Both the position numbers and the translations under genes were made by a program. A DNA stretch of 64,000 bases, taken from contig DASXGN010000008.1 of NCBI GenBank assembly GCA_036489025.1, positions 124,001 through 188,000 on the forward strand. Reading direction: 5' to 3'. Shown piece by piece: positions 36,274 to 45,066 of the stretch (positions within the stretch are counted from its first letter, which is position 1; each line of letters opens with the position of its first letter). Below the pieces are notes generated by a model that saw only the letters and a program-made list of their open reading frames with translations, was not told the DNA's origin and searched no databases. This DNA comes from Dryocola sp036489025. Its GTDB lineage: Bacteria; Pseudomonadota; Gammaproteobacteria; Enterobacterales; Enterobacteriaceae.

Positions 36274-37317
36274 ATGCAAACTCAAATCTCCTCACCGGCG
36301 GGCGAAAGCTCGTTCGCCTGGTGGAAACCCGTGCTGTTCTTCCTGGTTGTTATCGTCGGACTGTGGATAGTGAAATGGCAGCCCTATTACGGCAAAGCTT
36401 TCACCGCAGCCGAAACGCACAGCATAGGTAAATCTATCATCGCTCAGCCGGAGACCAACCCGCTCCGGGCCGCGTGGGACTATGCGATGGTGTATTTCCT
36501 CGCCGTGTGGAAAGCCGCCGCACTGGGCGTCATTCTCGGCTCGCTGGTGCAGGTGCTGATTCCTCGCGACTGGCTAATGCGCACGCTCGGGCAGCCGCGT
36601 TTTAGCGGCACGCTCTTTGGTACGCTGTTCTCGCTGCCGGGCATGATGTGTACCTGCTGCGCGGCCCCGGTGGCCGCGGGCATGCGTCGCCAGTCCGTAT
36701 CGGTGGGCGGTGCGCTGGCCTTCTGGCTTGGCAACCCGCTGCTTAACCCGGCCACGCTGGTCTTTATGGGCTTTGTTCTGGGCTGGCATTTTGCCCTGAT
36801 TCGCCTGGCCGCCGGGCTCGTCACCGTGCTGGGCGTGGCAACGCTGGTGCAGTATTGGGTGAAAGACAAGCCTAAGGCCGAGGATATTCCGCAGCCAGAG
36901 CTGGCTCCGCTGCCTGAAGGTCGCTTCCTGCAACGCTGGATGAAAGCGCTGTGGAGCCTGTTCTGGAGCACGATTCCGGTTTATATCATTGCGGTACTGG
37001 CGTTGGGTGCGGCCCGCGTCTGGCTGTTCCCGCACGCCGATGGTGCGGTGGACAATACGCTGTTTTGGGTGATAGCGATGGCGATTGCAGGCTGCCTGTT
37101 TGTGATCCCAACCGCCGCTGAGATTCCCATTATTCAGACCATGATGCTGGCGGGAATGGGCACGGCTCCGGCCCTCGCGCTGTTAATTACGCTGCCTGCG
37201 GTTAGCCTCCCGTCGCTGATCATGCTGCATAAGGCTTTCCCGGCGAAAGCGCTGTGGCTGACGGGCGGGCTGGTGGCGTTTAGCGGGGTCGTTGTTGGCG
37301 CTTTGGCTCTGATATAA
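36274..37317 (+). CDS. yraQ: Permease-family membrane protein YraQ
   Basis: This 347-residue protein of the YraQ/UPF0718 permease family has about eight to nine membrane helices. The conserved motif GMMCTCCAAPVAAGMRRQ is followed by VGGALAFWLGNPLLNPATL, and a second half has IPTAAEIPIIQTM. The substrate is unknown; relatives are linked to metal or arsenic loci. A terminator shared with nrdG follows. In E. coli yraQ lies next to yraR/yraP; here its downstream neighbour is nrdG. Confidence 0.92.
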   Translation: MQTQISSPAGESSFAWWKPVLFFLVVIVGLWIVKWQPYYGKAFTAAETHSIGKSIIAQPETNPLRAAWDYAMVYFLAVWKAAALGVILGSLVQVLIPRDWLMRTLGQPRFSGTLFGTLFSLPGMMCTCCAAPVAAGMRRQSVSVGGALAFWLGNPLLNPATLVFMGFVLGWHFALIRLAAGLVTVLGVATLVQYWVKDKPKAEDIPQPELAPLPEGRFLQRWMKALWSLFWSTIPVYIIAVLALGAARVWLFPHADGAVDNTLFWVIAMAIAGCLFVIPTAAEIPIIQTMMLAGMGTAPALALLITLPAVSLPSLIMLHKAFPAKALWLTGGLVAFSGVVVGALALI

Positions 37318-37340
37318 AAAAAGCCCCGTAAGGGGCTTTA
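37315..37340. terminator. Bidirectional terminator yraQ / nrdG
   Basis: AAAAAAAGCCCCGTAAGGGGCTTTA sits between convergent genes. It is also the boundary between two blocks that are far apart in E. coli. Confidence 0.85.
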
Positions 37341-37802
37341 ACGTAAATGATGGACGACCTGGTTGCTGCTGCCGCGCCAGATAAGCGCCGGGTCTTTTAA
37401 ATCCTGCACGAACTTGCCGTCGACCAGCACGTTGATGAGATCCACCACCTCGCGCTGCGCCTCGTTCAGCTCATCCAGCCTGTATCCCGTCCACATCCAG
37501 ATATCCTTGCCCGGGCACTCGGCGCGCACGCGCTGCACCAGCTTCAGTATTTCAGGCACGTTCTGCGGATGCAGAGGATCGCCGCCCGAAAGCGACAGCC
37601 CCTGACGGCGTACCCGCGTGTCATTCAGATCGTTGATGATGCGATCCGCCTGTTCCTGCGTGAAGGGCATGCCGGAATTCAACCGCCAGGTGCTTTTGTT
37701 ATAGCAGCCGGGGCACTCGTGCACGCAGCCTGCGACGAACAGCGTGCAGCGGGTTCCCGGCCCGTTAACGATATCGACCGGGTAATACTGGTGGACGTTC
37801 AC
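37338..37802 (-). CDS. nrdG: Anaerobic ribonucleotide reductase activating enzyme
   Basis: This 154-residue radical-SAM enzyme makes the glycyl radical on NrdD. The 4Fe-4S site is Cys26-x3-Cys30-x2-Cys33 (GCVHECPGCYN). LSGGDPL is the SAM-binding GGE-like motif. The start codon follows directly after the nrdD stop, so the genes form an operon. Confidence 0.97.
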   Translation of the reverse strand: MNVHQYYPVDIVNGPGTRCTLFVAGCVHECPGCYNKSTWRLNSGMPFTQEQADRIINDLNDTRVRRQGLSLSGGDPLHPQNVPEILKLVQRVRAECPGKDIWMWTGYRLDELNEAQREVVDLINVLVDGKFVQDLKDPALIWRGSSNQVVHHLR

Positions 37803-39938
37803 TTAGCCGATCTGCCCGTTGCCAAGGTGCTTCACGCGGCGCTTCACTTCTTCCTGCTTGCCGGCGTTAAACGGACGCGCGTCCGGGCTGCCAAGATAGC
37901 CGCAAACGCGACGGGTAACGGAAACGCGAGCCGCATCGTGATTACCGCATTTCGGGCAGGTGAAGCCTTTGCTGGTGCACTCAAACTCCCCCGTGAAGCC
38001 GCATTCATAGCACTCATCGATTGGCGTGTTGGTCCCGTAATACGGTACGTGCTGATAGCTATAATCCCAGACGTCTTCCAGCGCGCGCAGGTTATGCTGG
38101 ATATTCGGGTATTCGCCGTAGCAAATGAAGCCGCCGTTCGCAAGCGGCGGGTAAGGCGCTTCAAAGTCGATTTTGTCGTACGGGTTAACCTTCTTCTCCA
38201 CGTCGAGGTGGAAGCTGTTGGTGTAGTAGCCTTTGTCGGTCACGCCCGGCACCACGCCAAACTCGGCGGTATCAAGGCGGCAGAAGCGATCGCAGAGGTT
38301 TTCGCTCGGCGTGCTGTACAGGCTAAAGCCGTAGCCGGTTTCATCTTTCCACGCTTCGGTCGCTTCGCGCAGGCGCGCCACGATAGCCAGCGCTTTTTCA
38401 CGCAGCTCGGCGCTGTCGTAGACGTGCTGATTGCCGAACAGCGCGTTCACCGTTTCGTGGATGCCGATGTAGCCCAGCGAGATGGACGCCCGGCCGTTCT
38501 TGAAGATTTCAGACACGTTGTCGTCCGCTTTCAGGCGCACGCCGCAGGCCCCTTCCATATAGAGGATCGGTGCCACGCGAGCCTTCACGCCTTCCAGGCG
38601 AGCAACGCGGGTCATTAGCGCTTTGTAGGCCAGCGCCAGGCGACTATCGAGCAGCTTCCAGAATTCGCCTTCGTCGCCTTTCGCCTCCAGCGCGATGCGC
38701 GGCAGGTTCAGGCTGATCACGCCGATGTTGTTGCGGCCATCGTGAATCTGCTCGCCGTTTTCTTCGTACACGCCGAGGAAGCTGCGGCAGCCCATTGGCG
38801 TTTTGAACGAGCCGGTAACCTTCACAACCTGATCGTAGTTGAGGATGTCCGGGTACATGCGCTTGCTGGCGCACTCGAGGGCCAGCTGCTTGATGTCGTA
38901 GTTGGCGTCGCCAAACTTGTGGTTCAGGCCGTCTTTGATGGCGAACACCAGTTTCGGGAACACGGCGGTTTTGCGATTTTTACCGAGGCCCGCGATGCGG
39001 TTGCGCAGGATTGATTTCTGAATCAGGCGCGATTCCCAGCTTGTCCCAAGGCCGAAGCCGAAGGTGACAAACGGCGTCTGTCCATTGGCGGTGTGCAGCG
39101 TGTTGACTTCATATTCCAGCGACTGGAATGCGTCGTAGCACTCTTTCTCGGTGCGGGAATGCGCGTAGCCTTCGGCATCCGGGATTTGCCATTCTTCCGC
39201 CGTTTTGCGGTGCTTCTCGAAGCTTTCCGTCACGAAAGGTGCCAGCACTTCGTCGATACGGTTGATGGTGGTGCCGCCGTAAATATGGCTGGCCACCTGC
39301 GCGATAATCTGGGCGGTCACGGCGGTGGCGGTGGAGATAGATTTAGGCGGCTCAATTTCCGCGTTGCCCATCTTAAAGCCGTGCGTCAGCATGCCTTTCA
39401 GATCGATAAGCATGCAGTTGAACATCGGGAAGAACGGCGAATAGTCCAGGTCGTGATAGTGGATATCGCCGCGCTCGTGCGCCAGCACCACATCACGCGG
39501 CAGCAGATGCTGTTTGGCATAGTGCTTGGCGACAATCCCGGCCAGCAGATCGCGCTGGGTCGGAATAACCTTGCTGTCTTTGTTGGCGTTTTCGTTCAGC
39601 AGGGCGGAGTTAGTCTGCTCTACCAGACCACGGATTTCCTGGTTCAGGCGGCCACGCTTTTCGCGCTCGATATCGCGATCGTGGCGATATTCAATGTAGG
39701 CGCGGGCCAGCTGCTTGTAGTTGCCCGCCATCAGCTGGTTCTCTACCGCCGTCTGGATCTCGCCAATATCAACCTGGCTGCGGCCAGCCATCTGCGCTCG
39801 TACAATGTCTGCGACGGTGGCGCAATAGTCTGCGTCATCGACTCCCGCTGCTTTAGCCGCTCGAAGAATAGCTTCTTTGATGCGCTCTGAAGTGAAAGGC
39901 ACTTTGCACCCGTCTCTTTTCATCACATGCGGTGTCAT
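37803..39938 (-). CDS. nrdD: Anaerobic ribonucleoside-triphosphate reductase
   Basis: This class III ribonucleotide reductase makes dNTPs from NTPs in the absence of oxygen with formate as reductant. It has 711 residues. It begins with an ATP-cone (about 3-95, VMKRDGCKVPFTSERIKEAI). The barrel active site has Cys residues in the 290s and the zinc site CYECGF..CTSKGFTCPKCG near the end. The glycyl radical loop is RRVCGYLGSPDARPFNAGK (about 673-691). It is regulated by the sites listed at 39961-40183. Confidence 0.97.
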   Translation of the reverse strand: MTPHVMKRDGCKVPFTSERIKEAILRAAKAAGVDDADYCATVADIVRAQMAGRSQVDIGEIQTAVENQLMAGNYKQLARAYIEYRHDRDIEREKRGRLNQEIRGLVEQTNSALLNENANKDSKVIPTQRDLLAGIVAKHYAKQHLLPRDVVLAHERGDIHYHDLDYSPFFPMFNCMLIDLKGMLTHGFKMGNAEIEPPKSISTATAVTAQIIAQVASHIYGGTTINRIDEVLAPFVTESFEKHRKTAEEWQIPDAEGYAHSRTEKECYDAFQSLEYEVNTLHTANGQTPFVTFGFGLGTSWESRLIQKSILRNRIAGLGKNRKTAVFPKLVFAIKDGLNHKFGDANYDIKQLALECASKRMYPDILNYDQVVKVTGSFKTPMGCRSFLGVYEENGEQIHDGRNNIGVISLNLPRIALEAKGDEGEFWKLLDSRLALAYKALMTRVARLEGVKARVAPILYMEGACGVRLKADDNVSEIFKNGRASISLGYIGIHETVNALFGNQHVYDSAELREKALAIVARLREATEAWKDETGYGFSLYSTPSENLCDRFCRLDTAEFGVVPGVTDKGYYTNSFHLDVEKKVNPYDKIDFEAPYPPLANGGFICYGEYPNIQHNLRALEDVWDYSYQHVPYYGTNTPIDECYECGFTGEFECTSKGFTCPKCGNHDAARVSVTRRVCGYLGSPDARPFNAGKQEEVKRRVKHLGNGQIG

Positions 39939-39960
39939 GATCTCTCCATTTTAAAAAAGG

Positions 39961-40046
39961 TTATCCACAAAGGGATGAATGATTCCGGCGGCGGAGATAC
40001 CCGCGCTTAGTCATAGACTTCCGGATTCCGACCCCTTTTATCCACA
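39961..40046 (+). promoter_or_regulatory. Two DnaA boxes upstream of nrdD
   Basis: TTATCCACA occurs at 39961-39969 and again at 40038-40046, both perfect 9-mers of the strong DnaA-box consensus and in the same orientation, 77 bases apart. The nearer one is 23 bases from the nrdD start codon. DnaA control is established for nrdAB in E. coli; for nrdD it is an inference here. Confidence 0.65.
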
Positions 40047-40096
40047 GATAATCCCCAGAGTTATTCTGTGGGACTTGTTGTTAGGGTAGCCGATAA

Positions 40097-40143
40097 ATAC
40101 AACATGTGGGGTCGGGATGCATTTTAAGGTCTATATATAGTGC
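40097..40143 (+). promoter_or_regulatory. Tandem NrdR boxes of nrdDG
   Basis: Two 16-base elements (40097-40112 ATACAACATGTGGGGT and 40128-40143 GGTCTATATATAGTGC) match the NrdR consensus ACACWATATATWGTGT at 11 and 12 positions. Their centres are 31 bases apart, the three-helical-turn spacing typical of NrdR. The second overlaps the likely -10 region on the minus strand. NrdR represses all ribonucleotide reductase genes when dATP is plentiful. Confidence 0.75.
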
Positions 40144-40169
40144 TTGCACCAAAGATGTTTGCGATTTTA

Positions 40170-40183
40170 TTGATGCAGAACAA
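40170..40183 (-). promoter_or_regulatory. FNR-like site upstream of nrdDG
   Basis: Read on the minus strand, TTGTTCTGCATCAA matches the FNR consensus TTGAT-N4-ATCAA at 9 of 10 defined bases. It lies upstream of the NrdR boxes, where an activator of an anaerobic enzyme is expected. FNR activation of nrdDG is known in E. coli. Confidence 0.6.
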
Positions 40184-40233
40184 AGTAAATCAGGCGTTGC
40201 AGGAAGGAGAGGGGATGAGCTACCTGAACAAAT

Positions 40234-41115
40234 TTACGCGCTAAATTTTTCGAGTAAATAGTCGACAAAAACGCGGGTTCGGGGAGGCAATTTTCCTGCG
40301 GAATATTTGACCCACAGCGCCTGCGGGGCCGGATGATACTCCGAAAGTAGCGGCACCAGCCTACCCTCTTTGACAGGGCGTTGCAGATACCAGTCCGCGA
40401 GGTAAACGATGCCCATGCCGGAAATCGCCGCGTCCATCAGCGCGTCGGGCATGGTGGTGATAAACCATGCGGAATGCTCGTCAATCAGCGTTTCATCCGC
40501 CAGCCACTGCTGAAGGCGGCCATTGCCCGGATTACGGTGGACAAGACAGCGGTGATGCGCCAAATCCTCAGGCGCGTGCGGCGTGCCAAACTGGGCCAGA
40601 TAGGCCGGGGAAGCGGCCATCACCATGCGCATCGGGCGAAGCTCGCGGGTGACAACGCGTTTGTCCTGCAAAGTGCGCTGGCCGAGGGCCACGTCAATAC
40701 GCTCGCCGATTAAATTCACGCTGCGGGCGTCCATCGACAGCTCAAAGCGGATTTGCGGATAGCGCAGCTGGAACTCGTTGAGCTGTGGGAGAAGGGCGTG
40801 GCGACCAAAGCCGGGGATCACGCTGACCCGCAGCAGGCCCACCGGTTCCGCCGCCGGACTGACCAACGCCTGATTCAGCGCGTACCAAAGCGGCGCAACC
40901 TGTTCACGCAGGGCTGCTCCCTCATCGGTAAGCACCACGAAATGCGTGTTGCGGGCAAACAGCGTTATCGCCAGGCGCTGCTCAAGCTGGCGCACGCTTT
41001 TGCTCACGGCGGCGGGCGTCACGCCGAGCTGGCGGGCGGCTTCGGAAAAGCTCTGGCAGTCTGCGGCGGCCAGGAAGGCGGGAAGCAGGCGATGCACGTC
41101 GGGAGACAGAGTCAT
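40234..41115 (-). CDS. LysR-family transcriptional regulator
   Basis: This 293-residue protein has the usual LysR winged helix-turn-helix at residues 10-65 (FSEAARQLGVTPAAVSKSVRQLEQRL). A periplasmic-binding-like effector domain covers about 90-293. It is divergent from a flavodoxin-like oxidoreductase gene with a 109-base shared promoter region, the classic layout of a LysR regulator and its target. E. coli has nothing here between nrdD and treC. The effector is unknown. Confidence 0.9.
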   Translation of the reverse strand: MTLSPDVHRLLPAFLAAADCQSFSEAARQLGVTPAAVSKSVRQLEQRLAITLFARNTHFVVLTDEGAALREQVAPLWYALNQALVSPAAEPVGLLRVSVIPGFGRHALLPQLNEFQLRYPQIRFELSMDARSVNLIGERIDVALGQRTLQDKRVVTRELRPMRMVMAASPAYLAQFGTPHAPEDLAHHRCLVHRNPGNGRLQQWLADETLIDEHSAWFITTMPDALMDAAISGMGIVYLADWYLQRPVKEGRLVPLLSEYHPAPQALWVKYSAGKLPPRTRVFVDYLLEKFSA

Positions 41116-41224
41116 GCTTTAAACCTTTGGTTGAAACAAATATGCCCTGATTAAGACTACAGGTTAGGGCTGCTGTTTGAAATGATAGGCGCAACCCAAC
41201 GATAAAAAATTTAAGGATCTGAGC

Positions 41225-41758
41225 ATGAAAAAAGTTCTGGTTGTGGCGGCACACCGCTATCCCGATCAATCCCGCATCAGCCGGGCGGCCATCGACGCCT
41301 TTGCGGGCCTGCCGGACGTCACGGTTCACGAGCTGACCCGTGAATATCCTGATTTCCAGATTGACGTGCAGCGCGAGCAGGCGCTGCTGAGCAGCCATGA
41401 GTCGGTCGTGATACTGTTCCCGTTCTGGTGGTACAGCACGCCGTCGATCCTGAAAGAGTGGCAGGATCAGGTGTTGACCTACGGCTTTGCCTACGGCAGC
41501 CAGGGCAAAGCGCTGCACGGCAAAAAGCTGCTGGTGATGACTTCTACCGGCGGCAGCGAGCAGGCCTACACGCCGGAGGGCTACAACCGTTACGCCATCG
41601 ACGCGCTATTGTTGCCGCTACAGGCCACGAGCAATATGACGGGGATGATCTGGCAGAAACCGGCGCTGATTCAGGGCGCGAACGACATCACCGACGCGCT
41701 GATCGACGAGGGCGTGACGTACTGGCTGAGCAGGATTCAGGAGCTGAAGGGAAGCTGA
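41225..41758 (+). CDS. NAD(P)H-dependent flavodoxin-like oxidoreductase (KefF/MdaB type)
   Basis: This 177-residue protein belongs to the flavodoxin-2 / NAD(P)H:quinone oxidoreductase family. Typical segments are VVAAHRYPDQSRISRAAIDAF (FMN phosphate region), ILFPFWWYSTPSILKEWQDQVL, GFAYGSQGKALHGKKLLVMTSTGG and the end part YWLSRIQ. It probably reduces quinones or electrophiles with FMN in the cytosol. KefF, YwrO and MdaB are the nearest known types. It is likely controlled by the divergent LysR gene. A palindromic repeat follows. Confidence 0.85.
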   Translation: MKKVLVVAAHRYPDQSRISRAAIDAFAGLPDVTVHELTREYPDFQIDVQREQALLSSHESVVILFPFWWYSTPSILKEWQDQVLTYGFAYGSQGKALHGKKLLVMTSTGGSEQAYTPEGYNRYAIDALLLPLQATSNMTGMIWQKPALIQGANDITDALIDEGVTYWLSRIQELKGS

Positions 41759-41776
41759 GGTCGGATGCGCCCACCT

Positions 41777-41801
41777 GGCCCTCCCCCTCAGGGAGAGGGC
41801 C
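41777..41801. repeat. Intergenic palindrome (CCCTCTCC/GGAGAGGG type)
   Basis: GGCCCTCCCCCTCAGGGAGAGGGCC forms a hairpin between the oxidoreductase gene and treC. A related palindrome occurs at 60393-60414 and a looser one at 57065-57097, so this appears to be a dispersed element. Confidence 0.6.
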
Positions 41802-41816
41802 GGGGTGGGGAGGGTT

Positions 41817-43478
41817 TTAGGATCTCTGCAGCCAGTAAACCGCCTCATAAGGCCGTAAGCTTATCTCTCCCGGCCTGCCTGCCGCTTCCGCATAGTTGCT
41901 CATCAGCACTTCCCACTCGCCTGCAAACGCCTCCGGCATCCACCACTGATTGCTGCGGCTGAGGTTAGCCGCGACGATCAGCGTCTGGCCCTGCCATTCG
42001 CGGCGATAGCACCACAGATACGGATGCTCCGGCAACAAATCCTGATAATTGCCCCAGGTGAAAACCGGCTCGGCTTTGCGCAGCTTAATCAGCTGCTGAT
42101 AGGCGTAAAATACCGAATCAGCATCGTCCACCGCCGCTTTGGCGTTGATGGTCTGATAGTTATCGCACAGGTTGATCCACGGCGTGCCCTTCGTAAAACC
42201 GGCGTTCTCACCGTCGTCCCACTGCATCGGCGTGCGGCTGTTGTCGCGGGATTTGCTGGCCAGAATCGCCAGCAGATTATTACTGTCATGCCCCTGGGCG
42301 CGCAGCTCGGCGTACATGTTGTGGCTTTCCACATCGCGATAGTCGACGATGCGTTTAAAGTGCGGGTTGGTCATCCCCAGCTCTTCGCCCTGATAGATAT
42401 ACGGCGTGCCCTGCATGCCGTGCAGCACCATTGCCAGCATTTTCGCGGCGGGAACGCGCAGCTCGCCTTCGTCGCCGAAGCGGGAAACGATGCGCGGCTG
42501 ATCGTGGTTACACCAGAACAGCGCATTCCAGGCGACGTTATGCATGCCCTGCTGCCAGTGGTTAAATATCGCCTTCAGCGCCACAAAATCCGGCTCCGCC
42601 AGCGTCCATTTATGTCCGCCGGGATAATCCACCTTCAGATGGTGGAAGTTGAAAGTCATCGACAGCTCGCTGCCGTTAAGCGCGGCGTACTGCTGGCAAT
42701 TATCCAGCGTAGTGGAAGACATCTCGCCCACCGTCATCAGCCCGCGAGGGGTGAACACATCGCGGCTGAACTCGTCCAGATACTCGTGAATACGCGGCCC
42801 GTCCGTGTAGAAGCGACGGCCGTCTCCGCCGTCAATATCGTTCGGGAAGTCCCGATCCTTCGACACCAGGTTGATCACGTCGAGACGCAAGCCGTCCACG
42901 CCGCGGTCGGCCCAGAATTCACAGACTTTTTTCAACTCGGCGCGCACCTGCGGGTTTTCCCAGTTGAGATCCGCCTGCTCCGGTGCGAACAGGTGCAGAT
43001 AATACTGGCCGCTCTCGGCGTGCCAGCGCCAGGCGTTGCCGCCGAATTTGGAGCGCCAGTTGTTGGGCAGCAGATCCGGCGTGCCGTCGCGCCAGATATA
43101 AAATTCGCGGTAAGGGCTTTCTTTATTCAGCGCCTCATGGAACCAGGCGTGCTGCGTGGAAGTATGGTTAAACACCATATCCAGAATGATGCGGATGCCG
43201 CGCTCGTGAGCCTCGGCGACCAGCAAATCGAAGTCGTCCAGCGTGCCGTAGGTGTGGTCGATAGCGCAGTAGTTGGCGACGTCGTAGCCGTTATCCACCT
43301 GCGGAGAAACGTAGAACGGCGTCAGCCAGATGGCGTCCACGCCCAGCAGCTTGAGATAGTCGAGGCGCTTAATTACGCCAATCAGATCGCCGGTGCCGTT
43401 ACCGGTCGTATCCTGAAAACTCTTCGGGTAGATCTGGTAGATGACACCATGTTGCCACCATGGAGGCGTTGTATTCAT
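41817..43478 (-). CDS. treC: Trehalose-6-phosphate hydrolase
   Basis: This GH13 alpha-glucosidase splits trehalose-6-phosphate into glucose and glucose-6-phosphate. It has 553 residues (551 in E. coli). Catalytic motifs: DGLRLDVIN (nucleophile Asp), VGEMSS (acid Glu) and NHDQPRIVSRFG (transition-state Asp). The early DMVFNHTS motif is also present. It follows treB after about 50 bases including a hairpin, forming the treBC operon. Confidence 0.97.
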   Translation of the reverse strand: MNTTPPWWQHGVIYQIYPKSFQDTTGNGTGDLIGVIKRLDYLKLLGVDAIWLTPFYVSPQVDNGYDVANYCAIDHTYGTLDDFDLLVAEAHERGIRIILDMVFNHTSTQHAWFHEALNKESPYREFYIWRDGTPDLLPNNWRSKFGGNAWRWHAESGQYYLHLFAPEQADLNWENPQVRAELKKVCEFWADRGVDGLRLDVINLVSKDRDFPNDIDGGDGRRFYTDGPRIHEYLDEFSRDVFTPRGLMTVGEMSSTTLDNCQQYAALNGSELSMTFNFHHLKVDYPGGHKWTLAEPDFVALKAIFNHWQQGMHNVAWNALFWCNHDQPRIVSRFGDEGELRVPAAKMLAMVLHGMQGTPYIYQGEELGMTNPHFKRIVDYRDVESHNMYAELRAQGHDSNNLLAILASKSRDNSRTPMQWDDGENAGFTKGTPWINLCDNYQTINAKAAVDDADSVFYAYQQLIKLRKAEPVFTWGNYQDLLPEHPYLWCYRREWQGQTLIVAANLSRSNQWWMPEAFAGEWEVLMSNYAEAAGRPGEISLRPYEAVYWLQRS

Positions 43479-43498
43479 AGCACTTTCCTAAAGCTTAA

Positions 43499-43516
43499 GG
43501 GGCCATTTCTGGCCCC
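43499..43516 (-). promoter_or_regulatory. Hairpin between treB and treC
   Basis: GGGGCCATTTCTGGCCCC is a 7-8 bp stem with no T run, in the intercistronic gap. It probably affects mRNA stability or differential expression rather than termination. Confidence 0.45.
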
Positions 43517-43528
43517 GGTTACATCAAA

Positions 43529-44947
43529 CTAAACCACCAGCAGGGTGCCCTGACGGAATTTGCGTTTATACACCGCGGTTGTCAGCATAATCGGAACGAC
43601 AACGGCAATCAGAATCGCGATGGAGTAAACCTCCCAGTAGCGCGGCTGAATGGACAGAATGCCCGGCAGGCCGCCGACGCCAATCCCGTTTGCCATCACG
43701 CCGTTTAAGCCGCACAGCAGGCCTGCAATACCGGAACCGACCATGGCGCACAGCATCGGGAAGCGGTACTTCAGGTTGATGCCATACATTGCCGGTTCGG
43801 TTACGCCGAGATAGGCCGAAATCGCCGCCGGGACTGAAATTTCACGTTCGTTATTCTTACGGCTGCAAATAATGACGCCGACGACGGCGGAAGCCTGAGC
43901 GATGTTAGACAGCGCAATCAGCGGCCAGACCGGCGTACCGCCCATGTTCTGAATCATCTGCATGTCGATGGCGAGCGTCGTCTGGTGCACGCCGGTAATC
44001 ACCAGCGGCGCGTAAAGGAAGCCAAAGAGCGCGGCCCCAACCGGCGCAAAGCTGCCGGTCATCAGGTGGCGAACCGCGAAGGCGACGCCGTCGCCAATCC
44101 AGCGTCCGAACGGCCCGATAAATGCGTGAGCGAGGAACACCGCCAGAATCAGCGAACAAACCGGCACTATTACAAGATAGAGGTAATCCGGCACAATGCG
44201 TTTCAGACGCGTCTCAATAAAGCCGAGTGCGAGGCCCGCCAGCAGCGCAGGAATAACCTGAGCCTGGTAGCCAACCTTAGCGATGGTGAACAGGCCGAAA
44301 TTCCACACTTCGGGAATTTTGCTGCCCAGATCGTAGGCGTTCATCAGCTGCGGCGAGACCAGCGTGACGCCAAGCACGATCCCAAGGATAGGCGTCCCGC
44401 CCATTTTGCGCACGGCGGACCAGCAAATTCCGACCGGCAGATAGAAGAAAATCGCCTCGCCAATCAGCCACAGAAAATCGTAAATACTTTGCAGCGACGG
44501 GTACATTTGCGCCAGCGTCTGGCCGTTGCTCATCGGCAGATCGCCGATAACGTTGCGGAAGCCGAGGATCAGGCCGCCGCTGATGAGCGCGGGCAGGAGC
44601 GGGAAAAAGATCTCGGCGAAATGCGAGATCAGCCGCTCGTGCCATTTCATATTCTGGCGGGCCGCAAGCTTAGCCTGCTCTTTGTCCGCGGTGCTGTGGC
44701 CGCTGGTGGAAATTAAAGCCTGATAGTAATCGCCCACCTCGGTGCCGATAACGACCTGGAACTGCCCGGCGTTGGTAAAGCAGCCTTTCACCATCGGCAG
44801 ATTTTCGATTTCCTTTGGACGCGCAATCGCCGGATTGTTGAGTACAAAACGCAGCCGGGTAATACAGTGGCTGACGGTCGCGATGTTTTCACGTCCGCCG
44901 ACCAGCTCTATCAGCTTGTCGATATCCTGTTGTTTCACTTTGCTCAT
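43529..44947 (-). CDS. treB: PTS trehalose-specific EIIBC component
   Basis: This inner-membrane permease phosphorylates trehalose on entry to trehalose-6-phosphate. The 472 residues comprise an EIIB domain (1-85) with phospho-Cys28 (TVSHCITRLRFVL) and an EIIC domain (about 105-465) with about ten helices. TreB has no IIA domain of its own and in E. coli uses that of glucose (Crr). It is cotranscribed with treC and controlled by TreR and probably CRP. Confidence 0.97.
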   Translation of the reverse strand: MSKVKQQDIDKLIELVGGRENIATVSHCITRLRFVLNNPAIARPKEIENLPMVKGCFTNAGQFQVVIGTEVGDYYQALISTSGHSTADKEQAKLAARQNMKWHERLISHFAEIFFPLLPALISGGLILGFRNVIGDLPMSNGQTLAQMYPSLQSIYDFLWLIGEAIFFYLPVGICWSAVRKMGGTPILGIVLGVTLVSPQLMNAYDLGSKIPEVWNFGLFTIAKVGYQAQVIPALLAGLALGFIETRLKRIVPDYLYLVIVPVCSLILAVFLAHAFIGPFGRWIGDGVAFAVRHLMTGSFAPVGAALFGFLYAPLVITGVHQTTLAIDMQMIQNMGGTPVWPLIALSNIAQASAVVGVIICSRKNNEREISVPAAISAYLGVTEPAMYGINLKYRFPMLCAMVGSGIAGLLCGLNGVMANGIGVGGLPGILSIQPRYWEVYSIAILIAVVVPIMLTTAVYKRKFRQGTLLVV

Positions 44948-45012
44948 TGTGTGGCCCCGAATAAGGAGTAATGACCTGCCATAAGGGTAACGATTAATTA
45001 TCCTGCCGAAAA

Positions 45013-45026
45013 CGGGAACGTTCCCG
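45013..45026. promoter_or_regulatory. TreR-type operator upstream of treBC
   Basis: CGGGAACGTTCCCG is a perfect 14-base palindrome 66 bases upstream of treB, between treB and treR. It has the form of LacI-family operators and the expected place of the TreR site. Confidence 0.75.
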
Positions 45027-45066
45027 AAACAGGGCGACGATCACAATAAACCGCCGGCCGAGGCGT

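Noticed and set aside
37569..38618. 349-codon plus-strand frame over nrdG/nrdD
   Set aside because: It runs across the operon junction against two conserved genes; no recognisable product.
42024..43532. 502-codon open frame on the plus strand opposite treC
   Set aside because: A shadow of a GC-rich gene; no start signal and no family resemblance.
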